From positions 1,615,297 to 1,679,296 of the forward strand of contig JAYKAV010000877.1 of assembly GCA_035582835.1 (NCBI GenBank): 64,000 nucleotides of DNA, in the 5' to 3' direction. The notes under the pieces were generated by a model. That model was not told where the DNA came from and made no database searches. It saw only the letters and a list, made by a program, of their open reading frames with translations. Both the position numbers and the translations under genes were made by a program. The DNA is from Phoebastria nigripes (lineage: Eukaryota > Chordata > Aves > Procellariiformes > Diomedeidae). Below are positions 50,669-63,690 of this stretch, piece by piece; the first letter of the stretch is position 1, and each line of letters begins with the position of its first letter.

Positions 50669-52771
50669 AAGCTAGCCTACCAGTTAGCTTCTGTTTGACA
50701 CAAGCAGGACATACCATGAATCTGCTGTTCATACAAGGTCTGCTCATTTCAACACAAAATTAAGACAACTAAATCTGATTGAGTGTTAAAACTAACTTAA
50801 CTCTTTTCAGGAATGCAGAACCAAATAAAGATTTACCTAGCTTTCCTGGAGATAAAAACCAAACAACAAACCTAAATGCAGGTGAAAGGCTTGCCACAGA
50901 GCTGGCAATCACCATGTCATAATCAAGACATTCTAACAAAAATATCAGAATTTGTAGAAATAAGCAAACCAAAACATGGAATGAGAAAAAAACACATTCA
51001 TAGTCAGAAAATCAAGAAGTTATAATATTGATCTTTGAAAAAGGCCAACAGTACACAATGATATCTACAATTACAGGGTTCAAAGACGATGACAGCAAAA
51101 CTCACAAGAATTACTATATAAAAGCGACTTTCTCCTATTCTTTGTAGCTCAAATATATTGATCACTTCATTTGAATACTCTAAAATTTCCTGTCTTAGAA
51201 ATCTGAACAAGGCATAAGGGAAACTGAACTGAAGCTAGTAAAATTTTAAAAGCCTATGTTCTATTTGTTTGTTTCTTCAAAAAGCTCACAGGTCTGATTA
51301 ATTCCCACATAAACTGAAGGAAGTGTTAATGACAAACATCGCTTCCTTTTTTAGCTAAAATTTTTGCTTGTCTTTTTTTGAAAGAGGATAATTTTTGATA
51401 TTGGGTATTCTCAATAAATGATAGCTGAAATATCTATTGCCAGGTACATTGGTATAAACGTACAGGCCCTACCTCTCATCTCCTCTGACTGGTGGGAAGT
51501 TGGGACACTAGAATCACAGGGAAAAGAAACCACTTTTTCAGAGACAGTTTCACTGACATTGACATTAAAATACCTATTTCTTTTTCAACACATCAGGAAA
51601 AGATAATTCCTTACTTCACAGATGTCTGACAAAGCTGATGTATTCTTACTGGTTATCAAAGGATCGATACCACTTTTGTTTACATAACAGAAATAATCAA
51701 AGCCCTGGAATAGGCAGTGTTGTGAAATGACAAGTCTCTGTAGTTATTACATTTAAATAACATGTCAATCTTCATCAAAAGATGGTCTCTTTAAGGGACC
51801 AGGACTTCAATTAGTAATTTTCTTTTACTTGCCCAGTCAGGAGATTACAAGGAATTTAAACAAATAAAGATTGATTTTTGTTGGGAAAGGGTGTTCTTTA
51901 TTCTTTACCACAAACAGACATGTTANGTTAGGGTGCCACTACACATAGCGCAATTCATTGCTTTGCTGAATTCATTTTTTAGAATTCCCTTTGTGATCCA
52001 TATAGTAATCTGTGTCAAAAATGATCACCATCAAAATATATAGGTTCTTTTTGCCCTTTGAAAAATGTATCCTACCCTTAAAATCATAATTCTATCAGAT
52101 TATAGAGATAATGAGCGTATTATTATTCAGGAGAAGCGTGTGTGAGATTATTAGAACTCCTAAGAGATTCTAATTTCTTTCAGCATTTCTTAAACTCTCT
52201 TTGCTATTTTTCCACACAGTTTTACATAAAGCAAGTTTAGTCATGTAATGCCAGTGTGTAATCCTTCTTTGGATAGGGATTTTAAGCCTCAAAACAACAA
52301 TTAGGACAGCAGGCACCTAAGAAATACACATAGCACAGAAAACTTGTCAGTGGGCTAAATCTGACTGATGGTCTATTTTCCAGTGCTTCAGAATCATGAG
52401 TACCATAAACATGTTGTTTTATTAATTTATTTTGCCATTGCTGAAAAGAGGAAACTGTCTTGTCCCACAAGGTATGACAGCAGTCTCTCAGGTTACGTTG
52501 CCTATCATTAGAATGGCTGTAATGAGTTTAAACATCTGTCTAATCACTGCACCACCTTTTTGGCCACTTGCAAACTGCAAACATCTACTCCAACTACAGT
52601 AACAGAGTTTCAGATTTTTGATAACTATGAACCAGAGAAAGCTGAAGGATTACAGGGTAACAGTGCTAAACCAATAGCGTGCATTTTATACATCATCTGA
52701 GTCTGCATTTTAAGTAAAAGGAACATTACATAGCAGTCAATGGCATAACAACATAAAGATCTTGGTCTTAC

Positions 52772-52886
52772 CTTTTGTTTTCAAGTCGTTTAATACCTTT
52801 GATTCCACGGGCAGTATATCACTCACTAGTTTTATGTCAATATTTCGGGATGCCAGTTCAAGCAATTTTTCAAAAAGACGCTGACC
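52772..52886 (-). CDS. PLD5: PLD5 coding exon, first PLD-like half (second in window)
   Basis: This exon is too short to stand out as an ORF and was found by reading the minus strand. It gives 38 codons from GQRLFEKLLELASRNIDIKL to VLNDLKTK, plus one base (G) of a glycine codon completed by the next exon. The acceptor is cgttcttcccag after a pyrimidine-rich run, and the donor is aaaag|gtaaga. It begins in phase 0, joining CAG of the preceding exon, and ends in phase 1. The NIDIKLVSDI stretch is the core beta strand and turn that precede the first HKD position in this family. No n, stop or frame break is present. The introns on either side are about 7.9 kb upstream and 25.3 kb downstream. The identification rests on family resemblance and exact phase fit with the neighbouring exons. 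Confidence 0.95.
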
Positions 52887-55292
52887 CTGGGAAGAACGTT
52901 AAAGGAAAGCAGAAGATGTAAGACAGAATTATTCAAACAGCATATCAAAGATGCGTGTTAGAACAAAAACGTATCAAACAACTGCTGAGTAAATATGTTC
53001 CTAGATATGGTTAAATCTATGCTAAAGGTTAGCAACTCAGCTTTTTCTTGGAGAAATACTGTTTTAAAGGCCAAACTTGCTTCTTCCTTTTCCCAGACTG
53101 TGCAACACTATTGATGAGAGGTGCCACGCAGAGAATGAAGTGTCCAGTTTTTTTATGCTGCATAAACATATTTTTACATTAACTTTCTTCTAAATAATTA
53201 CATTCTGTTAAATCAGGATAAAAAGTGCAAGGAAAAGAGTTAATTACACTTTCTGTATTGAATGATTTTTTGTAAGTGATTCTAACCATAGTACAACACA
53301 TTTTCAAGTGGTCGCATGCTCATCTTTAAATGAACTTTACCAGGAAGGAAAACAATAATGCTATTCCTTTTTACATTGTTATAACTTTACTATTTAAGCC
53401 CTATTTCGAACATGGAACAAAAAAGGGGAATCTCATACTGAACATCCAAGAAACAAAGAAAAAGTAGACTGCCCGATTGCATAGTAAATGTTTAAATTTT
53501 AGATTCAATATTTTAACTTAAAGAAAAATGCTTAGTTAGAAGCATCTAAGTACATGATGTCAAGAATAAAATATCCAATGTACCACTACTGTGCTGTGTT
53601 ACTACAACCACAGTTAGAGCCTGTTTCCTTACTGCCATTCTAGCTTACTACAGCAGACACCAGTTACCAGCTACTACTAATGTAGTCAAATACACAAAAA
53701 CTTTGGGTTTAATCAGCTAACAAAGTGCCTGCCCTACCTACACAGCTCNCTTTAGATTCAATATAATGCTGGCCCCAAGGTAAAGCTAAAACAAAAAAGC
53801 AAGTCATATCAACTTTCAAACAAACAGGTAGAAGATAAAGCTTTCCACAGAACCATGTTAGACAATTCCCTGTACAAACTGTTACTCTAAAAATCTTGAA
53901 AGGATCTTCCTATTCTACAAAAACGGACGATGCAAAAGCAGTTTGGGATGATGCAATCTGACATAGCATGGACTATCAAAACATCGACAGAAGCCCTCCT
54001 CCCACATCGCACCCAGAAACAGCAGACACTGGAGAGCCACCCTTTGCCCTGTAACTGCCTGCACAAATTGACACTTTGAGCCTTGCTAGGACTTAAGCAT
54101 TAAGCAGTCAGAGAAAGTAGCTCTTCACCCCGTCTACAGTACAGACCTATTTTTTAATATTCATTTATTTTGAATATATGTGGCAAAATAAAAATACCCA
54201 CTCTCCTAAAAAATAGCTTTCTCAAACTTACAGAGCAGCCAGAGGCTGCAATGGAAACACAGAACTACTGTTTGTTTTATTTTTGTAATATATGCCTGCT
54301 TGCTTGCTCAAATCCACAGCATAGCTCCCTGCTCATCCTAGGGCTCACAAGAACTTAGTAGTCAACAAGATACTGCTATAATGAAAGCATTAAACAGTAG
54401 CTAACAGAACAGGAAAACAAAAATATGTTTTGCATGAAGCTCCAAATGCTTCTTATACTCAGATTCAGCATTTCTTGAGGTGATGAGGTGGTCCCATATG
54501 TAAGAAATAACACCCATGATTTAACTCACACACCCAAAAGCCCTCACTGAGTTGCTGTGCAAGTCAAGGAGTGTCTTTCCCTCGCATTCATCATGAAGCT
54601 AAAAGGATCCTTAATTCTCACATCAGTGGTTGTGTTGGGTTTTTTTAAGGATAAGGGGAGGGCAGATGTTACCAGAGGTAAGAATTAATGAGGGAATAGC
54701 GTGGAGGGGATGGATGCTGCATACAGAGTCATGCAGCAGCTCCATCGTGATCCTGGGGGAGCAGAGGGGCACTGACCAGTATTCATGGGTGTCCTGGTCC
54801 CCCCAAGAGGGTCTCTCCCACAATTGCTGCAGACTGGCACTGCTAGACTCCAGCCAAATCTAGGACCCACAATCACTGCACTGTTGTCTGCCGAGTTCCC
54901 AGCCGGTGCCTTGCCCCGTCCCCCAGCTCCCCCGGGGTGACAGGCTCCTGATGTGCCAGAGCTCAGGCAGCTGTTGGCCCCACTTTTTCTGGGTTCACCA
55001 ACTGGAGACACCACCAGTTTTGAGTTTTATCTCTGCAAAAAGTGAGCAGGAAAAATTAAGGACTAAAAGGCTTGCATGACATGAATTAATTATATATATA
55101 TATTTTAGATATATATGTCGAAACTGCTATTCAGAAAGGTTCTATGTGTTGATTTAATTTACTTGGTAGAAAGACAAACAGAGGCACATTGTTTTTGTTT
55201 GGGTTATCTGTAAAAACTGATTTTGACTAGAAGCATAGTAGAAAGCTGTAGCATACAAAAATAAACATGGAAAAAGCATTCATAAATTTAGA

Positions 55293-55379
55293 ACCATAGA
55301 ATCATAGAATCATTGAGGTTGGAAAAGACCTCTAAGATCATCAAGTCCAACCGTCAACCCAACACCACCATGCCCACAT
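55293..55379 (-). mobile_element. CR1 LINE fragment (87 bases of the 3' end)
   Basis: 'ccatagaatcatagaatca', then 'ttggaaaagacctctaagat' and 'caacaccaccatgcccac'. It is very similar to the copy at 2502 over the shared length, has the same orientation, and is cut off sharply after 'cccac'. Confidence 0.9.
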
Positions 55380-58181
55380 TTGATGGAAAGTGTTTCACAT
55401 TATCAATATGAATTAATGCATTAACTGTTCTACTAAAGAAATGCTTAGAAAGTTAACATCTAAAGCTGATAAGATAATTTGTTTCAGGGGATGGTTCTTT
55501 ACATTTTTCTCCCCAAGGTAATTATTTTTGGACATTATTGCCACTTCACTTCTACCTGCACAAGATTTTATTTACCTGCAATTTACAAAAGCTTTGATAA
55601 ACAACCCTGGACTTTCTGTATTAATCTTAGCTTGGGCAAAAAAGAACATGGCAGCGTTTCCTGAGTTTTACCCGATCTTAGTATGCCCTGATGTTACCAA
55701 GACAGCATTCTTGATGGACCACCTGGCTGACTCTTACAGGCCATGCTGCCAGCTGAACGGCCCATCCTATGGGTGAATAGATCACTTGGAGTGCAGCCCT
55801 GCATTCCAATGAAGACATCTTCTCTGAAAATACATCTCTTTTCCCATCAGGGACACCACAAGCTGTGCATTTATAATATCCTTTTTTGTCCAATTATGGT
55901 GAAACCTCAAATTGATGAAACATTTAAAGCGCCTTTAAGTAGTGATGGTTAAGACTAGGAGTGCGCTCACCACAAATATGTGTGTTTATACAGGTATACA
56001 AAAAACACTACCCTGTGCCAGAACTGGAAAGAATTCCCCCCGTCTCATCTCTCGCTGCATCATCCCTCAGCAGGCGTTCATATGCTCACCAAGGCTTAGT
56101 CTAGACACTCTAAAAAACTATGGAAAATTCACAACTTGTTTTTAAAAATCTGTACATACTATAGTAAAGTAGGGTACTAGAAATTCTTCTTTCAATTGTT
56201 AAAGAACCTGGCCTTCTTCCCCATTAATATTAATTTGAAACTCAGTTTCTATATTTTCTGACATGTTTACTTGCAATTTTACTGTTTTGTTCTATGAAAA
56301 GGAAAAAGACAGGACAGAAGGTCTGAAGAGTTTTGTCACTGCTGTCAGCACATTTGAAAGGCTTCTGTTGAATACAAACCCTCATGCTGTCATTCAGACC
56401 ACATTCCCTTTGCGAGACAATACCAGGCTGCTGCGCGACTACGTGACAGCGATCAGAATCATTTCTATATACTCAGCTTGTGAGGACTGAGAAATAGTAG
56501 CAGCCAAGTGCTATGAAACAGCAGTGTGCTACCTTATATCATATCTGCATTTTAACAAACAGTACCACTAGAAATCTGCCTATCCTGATAAAACGTTCTC
56601 TTACACTTTTCACTGGGCTGTTTCAAAAAACCTACTGAAAGTGACGAAGTAGGATGTAAAAAGTATATATCACATGAACAAACCGACATTCTTATGGTAG
56701 CTTTGAACTACCATACATCTGAAACATCAATCCCAACTGTACCTGCCACAGCCAGCCGGTGAATTTAAAAAAAAAAGTAAGTTATCATTACCAAAAGGCC
56801 CTGAAATTGCCCCCAAAGCAATTTCTTAGCAGTCACTAGGCAGACTGATTCTAGCCTGGCTGATTTCCCTTGCCTGCTGTTGTCTCTATCTTTATGCATT
56901 CCTCATTAAAAATAAAATAAGGGAGATATGAACACAAAAATGCAGTATTTATTGAAGTACTCTAAAATTGAATTATTGTGCTCTTCAGTAACTTAGATTC
57001 CTACAGTTTAGACAATGCTTAGCTTTTTCTTTCCACAGAAATAAAACCGGTTACTTCCAGAATTTCCTTCTGGATTTATTCTATATAATTCTACTAATAT
57101 TTTTAAAAGTTGTCCTATGATCAAGCCTTTGGGTATATCTATAAAACACCACTAAAATTCACAGCATGCTGGCAGAAACCAATAGAGCAAATAAACCAAG
57201 AAACCCTAAATTTAACTTCTGCCATTTAATGCAGACAGGGAAACTCAAATGCTCTCCTCAAATTCTTCTAGCAAAATAGCTAATGAAAAGGGAGGGAATG
57301 TCAATTTTTGGAATTTCAGTCAGAGGTAAAAAAATGCTTTCACTTAAAAACTCTCCTTTTTTATTTCTTTTCTATGCCTCAGTCTCTACTAGCTGCATTG
57401 GGGAAATGCCACCACCTGAAGAGAAGAGGTGTTTGTGTAAAGATGTGCTTACAGAAAAGAAAATACACCACAATCTCTGTAGCTGATTGCAGCCAATTTC
57501 TGTACCATAACTGTGGCAATACCAATAAACCATGATGGTGTTAATTCTTACTTGTTAAACTTAAAATGAAATTTGTGAGGAAGGACTTGCTGGAACTATA
57601 AAAGGTCACTCTAAAGTAAAGTTTCTAAACATGACATGAGCCAGAGGAAATGAATTGGGAAAATCATGAAATTGGCATGATCTTATGTTCACCTCTCCCT
57701 TCACTGCAAATGAATTAAAAGCTATCCTCAAGAATTCTGTTTCCATTGTCCTCTGACATCGCTAAACATGAGCTTGCCACGGGAGAAGTCACACGTTCAC
57801 ATTCCACAAAAATCTCAAAGCCTTTGTATGACAACTACCCTGCGATCTTGAAAAATCACACAGATGACATCACTAAGTCGCCAAAACACATCGTTTTCTC
57901 CTGAATGAGAAGAGCAAGTGTAGAAAGCCTACTCAGTATTTTGCCAAACAAATACTTGTTTACTTGACCGCCTAAGCTGTGGAAGCACACACAACATTGT
58001 AGCATCATGTGTTTGCATTTGAAGACTCCAATTTAANAAGACTCATGAACTCAGTCGGCTGGGCGCAGCAGTTGTGACCTGGACAGCTCAGTCAGCAATG
58101 ACTGTTCATTTAGATTTATAACAACAAAACATGGACAGGCAACTGTCAAGGACACTAGGTAACATACCCACAAACAAAAAT

Positions 58182-58361
58182 GAAGAAAAATATAGCAGGA
58201 AATTCTGCAATTTTATATACGCACATGCATACATATATACATATGTCCAATACATGTTTGGACAAAATGGACAATATGTATACATATGGATGATAGGTAT
58301 ATTGGGCATATATATGTATGTGTGTAGATAAAATTGCAGAATTTTCTGCTGTATTTTCTTC
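58182..58361. repeat. Long imperfect inverted repeat able to form a hairpin
   Basis: The left arm runs from 'gaagaaaaatatagcagg' through 'aaattctgcaattttat' to the 'catacatatatac' stretch. The right arm is its near-complement, ending 'ataaaattgcagaattt', 'tctgctgtattttcttc'. Roughly 60 bases on each side pair, with a four-base bulge and a few mismatches, several of which become G-U pairs in RNA. The inner part is TA/TG-rich and can also pair partly, around 'tgtccaata' and 'tattgggca'. Further TG/TA microsatellite follows to about 58435. Confidence 0.85.
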
Positions 58362-60756
58362 AATATATATTGGACATAGGTGTGTGTGTATATATATGTG
58401 TATGCATATGTGCATGTGTGTATGTAACTACATAAACGCATATACAGAGAACGGAGCAAAACCTTGTAACTAATTAAGAAAAAGCAATCTAGCCTGCTCA
58501 GCTTTTCTCCTTCAAAAATCCACATCTGTTGAAGTGCTCTTGTAGAGAACCTTGCTTTGCAATATGCCTTGAATACTCATAAAATGGAAATTGCTAGTTA
58601 CAGAGCAGGATGTGGGTCCGTATGGAAAATGATTATGTCCTTAGTTTCTGATAAAACACGAATCGTTCAAGGAACAACTAAAACTTACTCACTAAGCACC
58701 ATACTACCTGGAAGTTTTGCATCTCAACCCCTTAGCTTTCATAATGCTTCTGCTATTTTGGGGCAAATATCCCTGAACTCAAATTGTAAAGACTTGAGGA
58801 CATTCGACTTACACTTCAGAAAATTACTAGATTACAATTATTGAAGCTCCTCTGAAATTTCACTTCCATTTTACAAGTGGAGAAAGCAGATGTAGCGATA
58901 CAAGTTTTCTCCCCTCCCTTTCACANACTAAGCTTTGTGTACATTCTCCGGGGCAGCGATTTGCTAAGAAACGCTGCCTCTTGGCAATTTCTTTAGCAAT
59001 TAGACTGGCCAATAACAGTATAGTGTTTTAGGATGAATAGAGAAGCTTGACAGAAAGATCTATCAGCTGTTCAGCCCACACTGCTGTACAAATGAGGAAA
59101 TGACTGGAATATTAATTGCCTTTAAACAGAAGCAATTACTCACTTTTGTAAGACTACTAACAGGCAGAAACAGATAACTAGAATAGAATATTATGAAAAA
59201 TGTTTCATTTTTCTGGCTTTAACAGTGCATTTGAGGATGAAAGAACAAATCCACTTCTTACATGTCTCTTCATCCTTTCCCTGCTCTGACATTCGGCAAT
59301 ATCTTACAGTTTTTACTTTGCATGAGAATGTGGAACAGTGAATAGATTTGATGCTTACCTACTGAAATCCCAATTTCCAGTTTGCTATTTTTGTCCTCTG
59401 TTTGGGATTTGTTAGGCTTTGCTGGTTTTGAAGCAAATGACATGTTGAATTTTTTTCAGACAAAACATTTTTAAAAAATTCACGCACATACCAATTCATG
59501 CACATCCTAAAAACATCTAAGGCACTATCTCTTTGAATTCGTCTGCTTGAATGACAGTACATGGATTTGAAGTTTCTTAGGCAATAAATTTAAATAAAGC
59601 TTAGCTGCATAATTACATTGTGAAAAATCTCAATATTTTGATATTCAATAAATTTATTCACAAACCATATTCCAATATTTATAAGAATTCTAAAAGGAAG
59701 GTTTTGCACTACATTTTGCATTTGGCTGCTCGCCTCAGATTTTCACTCTTTTAAACGGACACGCAGCAGATTTATTCTGAAGNAAAGTTAATGCATGGTG
59801 TTCAACTAAGCTACAGCCTCTTTCAAAAGAAGTAGAATCCAGTTCATGACTTGAAAACACAGGCTATTTGCAGTACTATCTTTAGTTGCTCGGAATACCA
59901 GTCTTTGTCTATCATCTACCAAAAGGTATTTTTTTTACTGCACAGCATCAACAGAACTAGAGAGGAAAGCGAAGAGTTTATGACAGCATAATAGAGTTGA
60001 TTCCTTACAGTTACTCAGCTGTCATTTTAACCCCATTTCACGTCAGCTGCGTGGCTTCTTTCAGCAAAGAATCCATTTGGTGGAAAAGAGGAGATACTCT
60101 CAGCCTATCAATTCTTTGATATCTTAGTTTCACAAGCGATACTTAGTGGAAACCTGCCCTTACCATATTTCTAAGATGATCGCTCTCAAGAATAAAGTGT
60201 TTGTTGGCACAGCACCACTGTAATGCATGTCTGTCTCATTCACTGTGATTTATGATTTTTCCTATTGCTCTTAATTGCAGAAGTCTTGAACACCGCTCCC
60301 TCCCAAGATTCATTTTGAAAAGGTATGAGAAATCATCTGATACTACATTGTTCTTTATAAGTGTAATTCCATCTATTTGGCTGCAGAATTAATCCACATG
60401 CTTGCTCTTTTACTTCATCAGTTGTACCAAATAGAAAAAAAGTGTATAGATTTATGGATATTCCCAAATTATGGATGTGTTAATATAGGTACAATTTTGC
60501 AGGTTTCTTAAGATTACACAATGGCATCCTTTGCTAAGATGGAAGTGATATGAATATGTGTTGGATGTGTTATCTAGTCCAAGTGTGCCACCACTCTCAG
60601 AAAACTATTGTATTGGCAGGAAAACCCCCATAAGTTTTTTTAGACTATGCAAACAAATAGGTCTGCTACAGGGAAGGGCAGTAGTTCTAAAAAATTAATA
60701 GTGAAACAACAAGAACAGATTATTAAAATCCACCCTTTTGTTAGGCTAGAACATAC

Positions 60757-60925
60757 CTGGCATGCTGATGGATGACTGTGATTGAGGTCCCACTGGGAAG
60801 ATACTATGTCAACAGACTTTTCAGCCATATTAAGCAAATTCATCCAGCCTTGGAAAAGAGACAAATGGGATGGTGCACTGTCTGAATAGTTGATCCCTTC
60901 AGGAATATTTTCCACAAGAGCAACC
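60757..60925 (-). CDS. PLD5: PLD5 coding exon, luminal stem and start of the first PLD-like half (first of five in window)
   Basis: This exon encodes 56 complete codons, from VALVENIPEG to HPSACQ, preceded by the last base of a codon split by the upstream intron (Arg in the family as I know it). The segment FQGWMNLLNMAEKSVDIVSS is characteristic of the PLD3/PLD4/PLD5 family of type II membrane proteins, and the wording fits PLD5 best. Two N-glycosylation sequons (NYS, NHS) fit a luminal or extracellular location. The acceptor is ctattctcag and the donor cag|gtatgt. The exon ends in phase 0, and the next exon opens with GQRLFEKLL as expected. The preceding exon, with the cytoplasmic tail and transmembrane helix, was not found up to 64000 and must lie beyond it. 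PLD5 is regarded as lacking phospholipase activity and its cellular role is not firmly established. Confidence 0.95.
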
Positions 60926-62904
60926 CTGAGAATAGATAAGGAAAAAATAACCACTTAACAAAAGCACTTTTCTTTATTAAAAAGTTCCAAATTGTAAAGA
61001 ACGTCAGGTTTTGGGCCTGTGGTTCAACATCTGCTCCCAGAGGCTCTCAGCAGTGTGCCACCCCGCAACTCACTCTGAAGTTGCTGACTGTCATGCTCTG
61101 CACTTCCCAAAATAATAAAATGCAGAGATGACCTACTGTTAATGCAGCAAAGCCAATTAAGCTTTTGAAGCTCTGCAAAATTAGCTTAAACATGGAAAAG
61201 CTTACTTCTTATAACACAGTAAGTGGGAATCAGTCCTTAAGATGAGGATGGGAAGAATGAAACAATCTCTTCTTGCTTTGCCACTCTCATCTTTGCATTT
61301 AATTTCTTCTTTTCTCTAAGCAATGTGGTGAGATGTATACTCCCTGGCATTCTCTTAGGTCTGCTTTCACAGCTGACATTTTATTACATTGCAGTCTCTG
61401 TATACGAATTCTCCCTTTCCAGCTGCTCTAAGCTACCTAATTTTTTCTGCTTTTGTTTACCTGTGTAAGGCTCTAACTGGGATCCAGTGGTTAAGAAAAG
61501 AAGAATTATGCCCTTTTAATTTCCTGTTCTTTTTGGAGGGCTCCTTGGTCTTGTTGTCTATATTATTCAAAACGCTTGCAAATTACATTACATACATTCA
61601 CATGGATCCAAGAAGCTAAACAAACATTGTAGTAAACTGACAGTTCAAAATATGCTCCTCTGCTTCAGGCAATGATGTGTTTCATTCAGCATACTGCCTC
61701 ACTGCTAGATTTCCTTCAATTGCAGCAGGTAAAGCTCCTCTCTACACTCAACAGAGGAATCTTAAAAATAAATGCAAGTCAAACAAGTTTCCCAATTCTG
61801 CCTTTAGGTAAACAGATGAAATTTTCAACTTATCCAAGTAGCACTTCTATAAGTGCTCCCAACATCTGCCACTTTTACTGTGAATCATACAAACCAGATT
61901 CAGGAAAGCTGTAGTAGGGACTTGGAGAATACTCCTTTTCATTGTATCCAAGTACGTCAAGTATTTCCAGGCTGTTTCTGTACTTATTAATAGCATTAAT
62001 TATCAATTCCAGCAATATGAATATAATTTGTAAACTTTTTTTAAGTAAATCATTAATACAAACCGCTAGTGTAAACGAGAATTGTACCCTTTTTGACTGT
62101 TAAAAAACCAGATTAGTTCACTATCTTCTATTAATTCAGTTCATCCTACAGGGTCACATGGAAACTTTTACAGCTATTTCAGAATATCAAGCACGTTTGT
62201 GAAGCTAACCCATTAAAAGACTGAAGATTAGTACTCTTTAACAGTGTAAAGAAAACCCAGCAAGAATTGTGATAAAGTAAACCTGTGGGAATTATCACAT
62301 TCTTACTCCCCTGGCCGGGCAAAAATCCCCACCAAAACCAGAACAGGCACAGCTCCTTCTTTCATTAAACATTCAAGTATGTTCCCTTATTCCCTAAAAA
62401 TCTATCAAACAACATACATATCACTAAGCTACAATTACTGATGATGTTCTCCACAACATACTTTGAACACACTATTCTATTGATTAACATTAAACTTAAT
62501 TGCATCACAGTAACAGAGTTGTGACACCAGTAAACTGACCGTAAAAGGTTAAAAACACAACTTGATTTTTTAATGTCTTCAAAGTATACTTTATTCTAAA
62601 ACATTCTACCTACCTTGTTTACAAACTTTTCAAAATAACTAGTGCCCTAAAAATTTAGTGCCCTTACTAGTCTACTAGCAATGCCATACTTTTTAAAAGA
62701 AACCATTTTACTCTTAACACTCAAGGTTTTAGCCTTCTTTCTGCTGCATCTAATCCTCTTACAGAACTTAATAAAACTTTTGTTAGGTCCCTTGAAAGCT
62801 GGGTTAATTCTTTGTCAATAGTTAACATTACTAATCATATTGGGGCTCTTAGCATGTTCTCTTGGGCTCTTAGTCCATGTTCCCAGAGAGCTGTAGGATG
62901 GCCA

Positions 62905-63045
62905 CCTTCCAAGAGCAAGAAATTGAAGCACAGAAGATAAAGTGATCTCTACAAGGACATACCCACCCACACGCCTCCAACAATACAGTGGCAAAGATGA
63001 GAAATGAATCCATGTCTTTCTGGCCTCTTCCAACCCCTACCCAAT
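62905..63045 (-). repeat. MIR-like SINE remnant, antisense
   Basis: 'gaaattgaagcacagaagat', 'aaagtgatctctacaaggac', 'acagtggcaaagatgagaaa' and 'gaatccatgtctttctgg' follow, in order, the reverse complement of the MIR body ('gaaactgaggcacagag...', '...agtggcagagc...gaacccaggtct'). It is strongly diverged but the order is convincing. Confidence 0.6.
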
Positions 63046-63439
63046 CACATGTAGATACAGGAGAGTGTTATTTTGAATATTCTTCAAAGACATTCTTCAT
63101 CTCAAATGTTTATTCAAAAAATAACCTATCAAACGTGGTTCTGATTTAGCTAGAATTTGAAAGTGCATATCACTCCCTTAACACAAGATGTGACCAAAAT
63201 TTCTCAACATTAGAATATTGCATGACATACACAGTGTTTTCTGGTTGAACATATGCAAATGAATATACAGGAGCCCACAAAATAACTGATAGGACTGAAT
63301 CTGTCACAGTCACTTCCAGTGGCTTGTAGTGGTGTTTCCCATGGGCTGTACTGAACTGCTGTCTCACTGGAAAGCATTAGCTTAACTTCCATTCTTCCCA
63401 TCTCTGTCTTTGGCAAGTTGAAAGCTGCCAAAAAGGTAA

Positions 63440-63575
63440 CAGTCACAGAGTCACGGAACGGCTGAGATGATTTGGAGATCATGTAGCTCAACCCCCCTTG
63501 TCAAAGCAGGGTCAATAACAGCAGGTTGCTCAGGACATTGTTGAGACAGTTTTGAATAGCTCCAATATCTCCGAG
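63440..63575 (-). mobile_element. CR1 LINE fragment (old, diverged)
   Basis: 'gtcacagagtcacggaacgg', 'ggagatcatgtagctcaacc', 'caaagcagggtcaataacag' and 'caggttgctcaggacattgt' match the CR1 type with 'tcaaagcagggtcacctagagcaggttgcccagg'. Orientation is minus. Confidence 0.85.
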
Positions 63576-63603
63576 TCCAAGAAGCTTAACATGTTATATT
63601 TGA

Positions 63604-63690
63604 GATTAGGGCCCTAATCCAGCCAAACACATACACGCTTATTTCTGATGCATTGACTTCACGTTGTTTAGGTCTGAAGTAGGGGAAAAT
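63604..63690. repeat. Old amniote-type repeat fragment with a 16-base perfect palindrome
   Basis: 63604-63619 reads gattagggccctaatc, identical to its own reverse complement. The following 'ccagccaaacacatacacgc' and 'gatgcattgacttcacg' recall the 'gggcctgatcctgcaaacac...cattgacttc' repeats related to the palindrome at 901. The family assignment is tentative. Confidence 0.4.

Larger units (their letters stand above)
27446..52771 (-). other. PLD5: PLD5 intron, 25.3 kb, between the 52772-52886 and 27318-27445 exons
   Basis: This is the largest intron in the window. It holds a C13 run (33150), a perfect 9-base hairpin (36408-36430), a pyrimidine-rich tract (37690-38160), a MIR-like scrap (40092-40165), a CR1 fragment (45868-46100), and homopolymers at 43910, 49519 and 50656. 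Between 30080 and 34100 the base composition is richer in G+C and several open frames of 100-189 codons occur on both strands. None resembles a known family and they overlap one another. Stretches 40170-45860 and 46110-52770 show nothing I can name apart from possible conserved-type AT-rich blocks near 48380-49010. Confidence 0.85.
52887..60756 (-). other. PLD5: PLD5 intron, 7.9 kb, between the 60757-60925 and 52772-52886 exons
   Basis: Holds a CR1 end fragment (55293-55379), a short AT dinucleotide run near 55090-55115 and the long hairpin at 58182-58361. A G+C-richer patch lies at about 54680-55010. No other gene was recognised. Confidence 0.85.

Noticed and set aside
58106..58525. 139-codon minus-strand frame rich in Tyr, Ile and His
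   Set aside because: It is the translation of the TA/TG-rich inverted repeat, and similar wording appears on the other strand because of the palindrome.
58855..58920. Possible antisense MIR scrap ('ccattttacaagtggagaaag')
   Set aside because: Only about 20 bases resemble MIR. That is too short to separate from chance.
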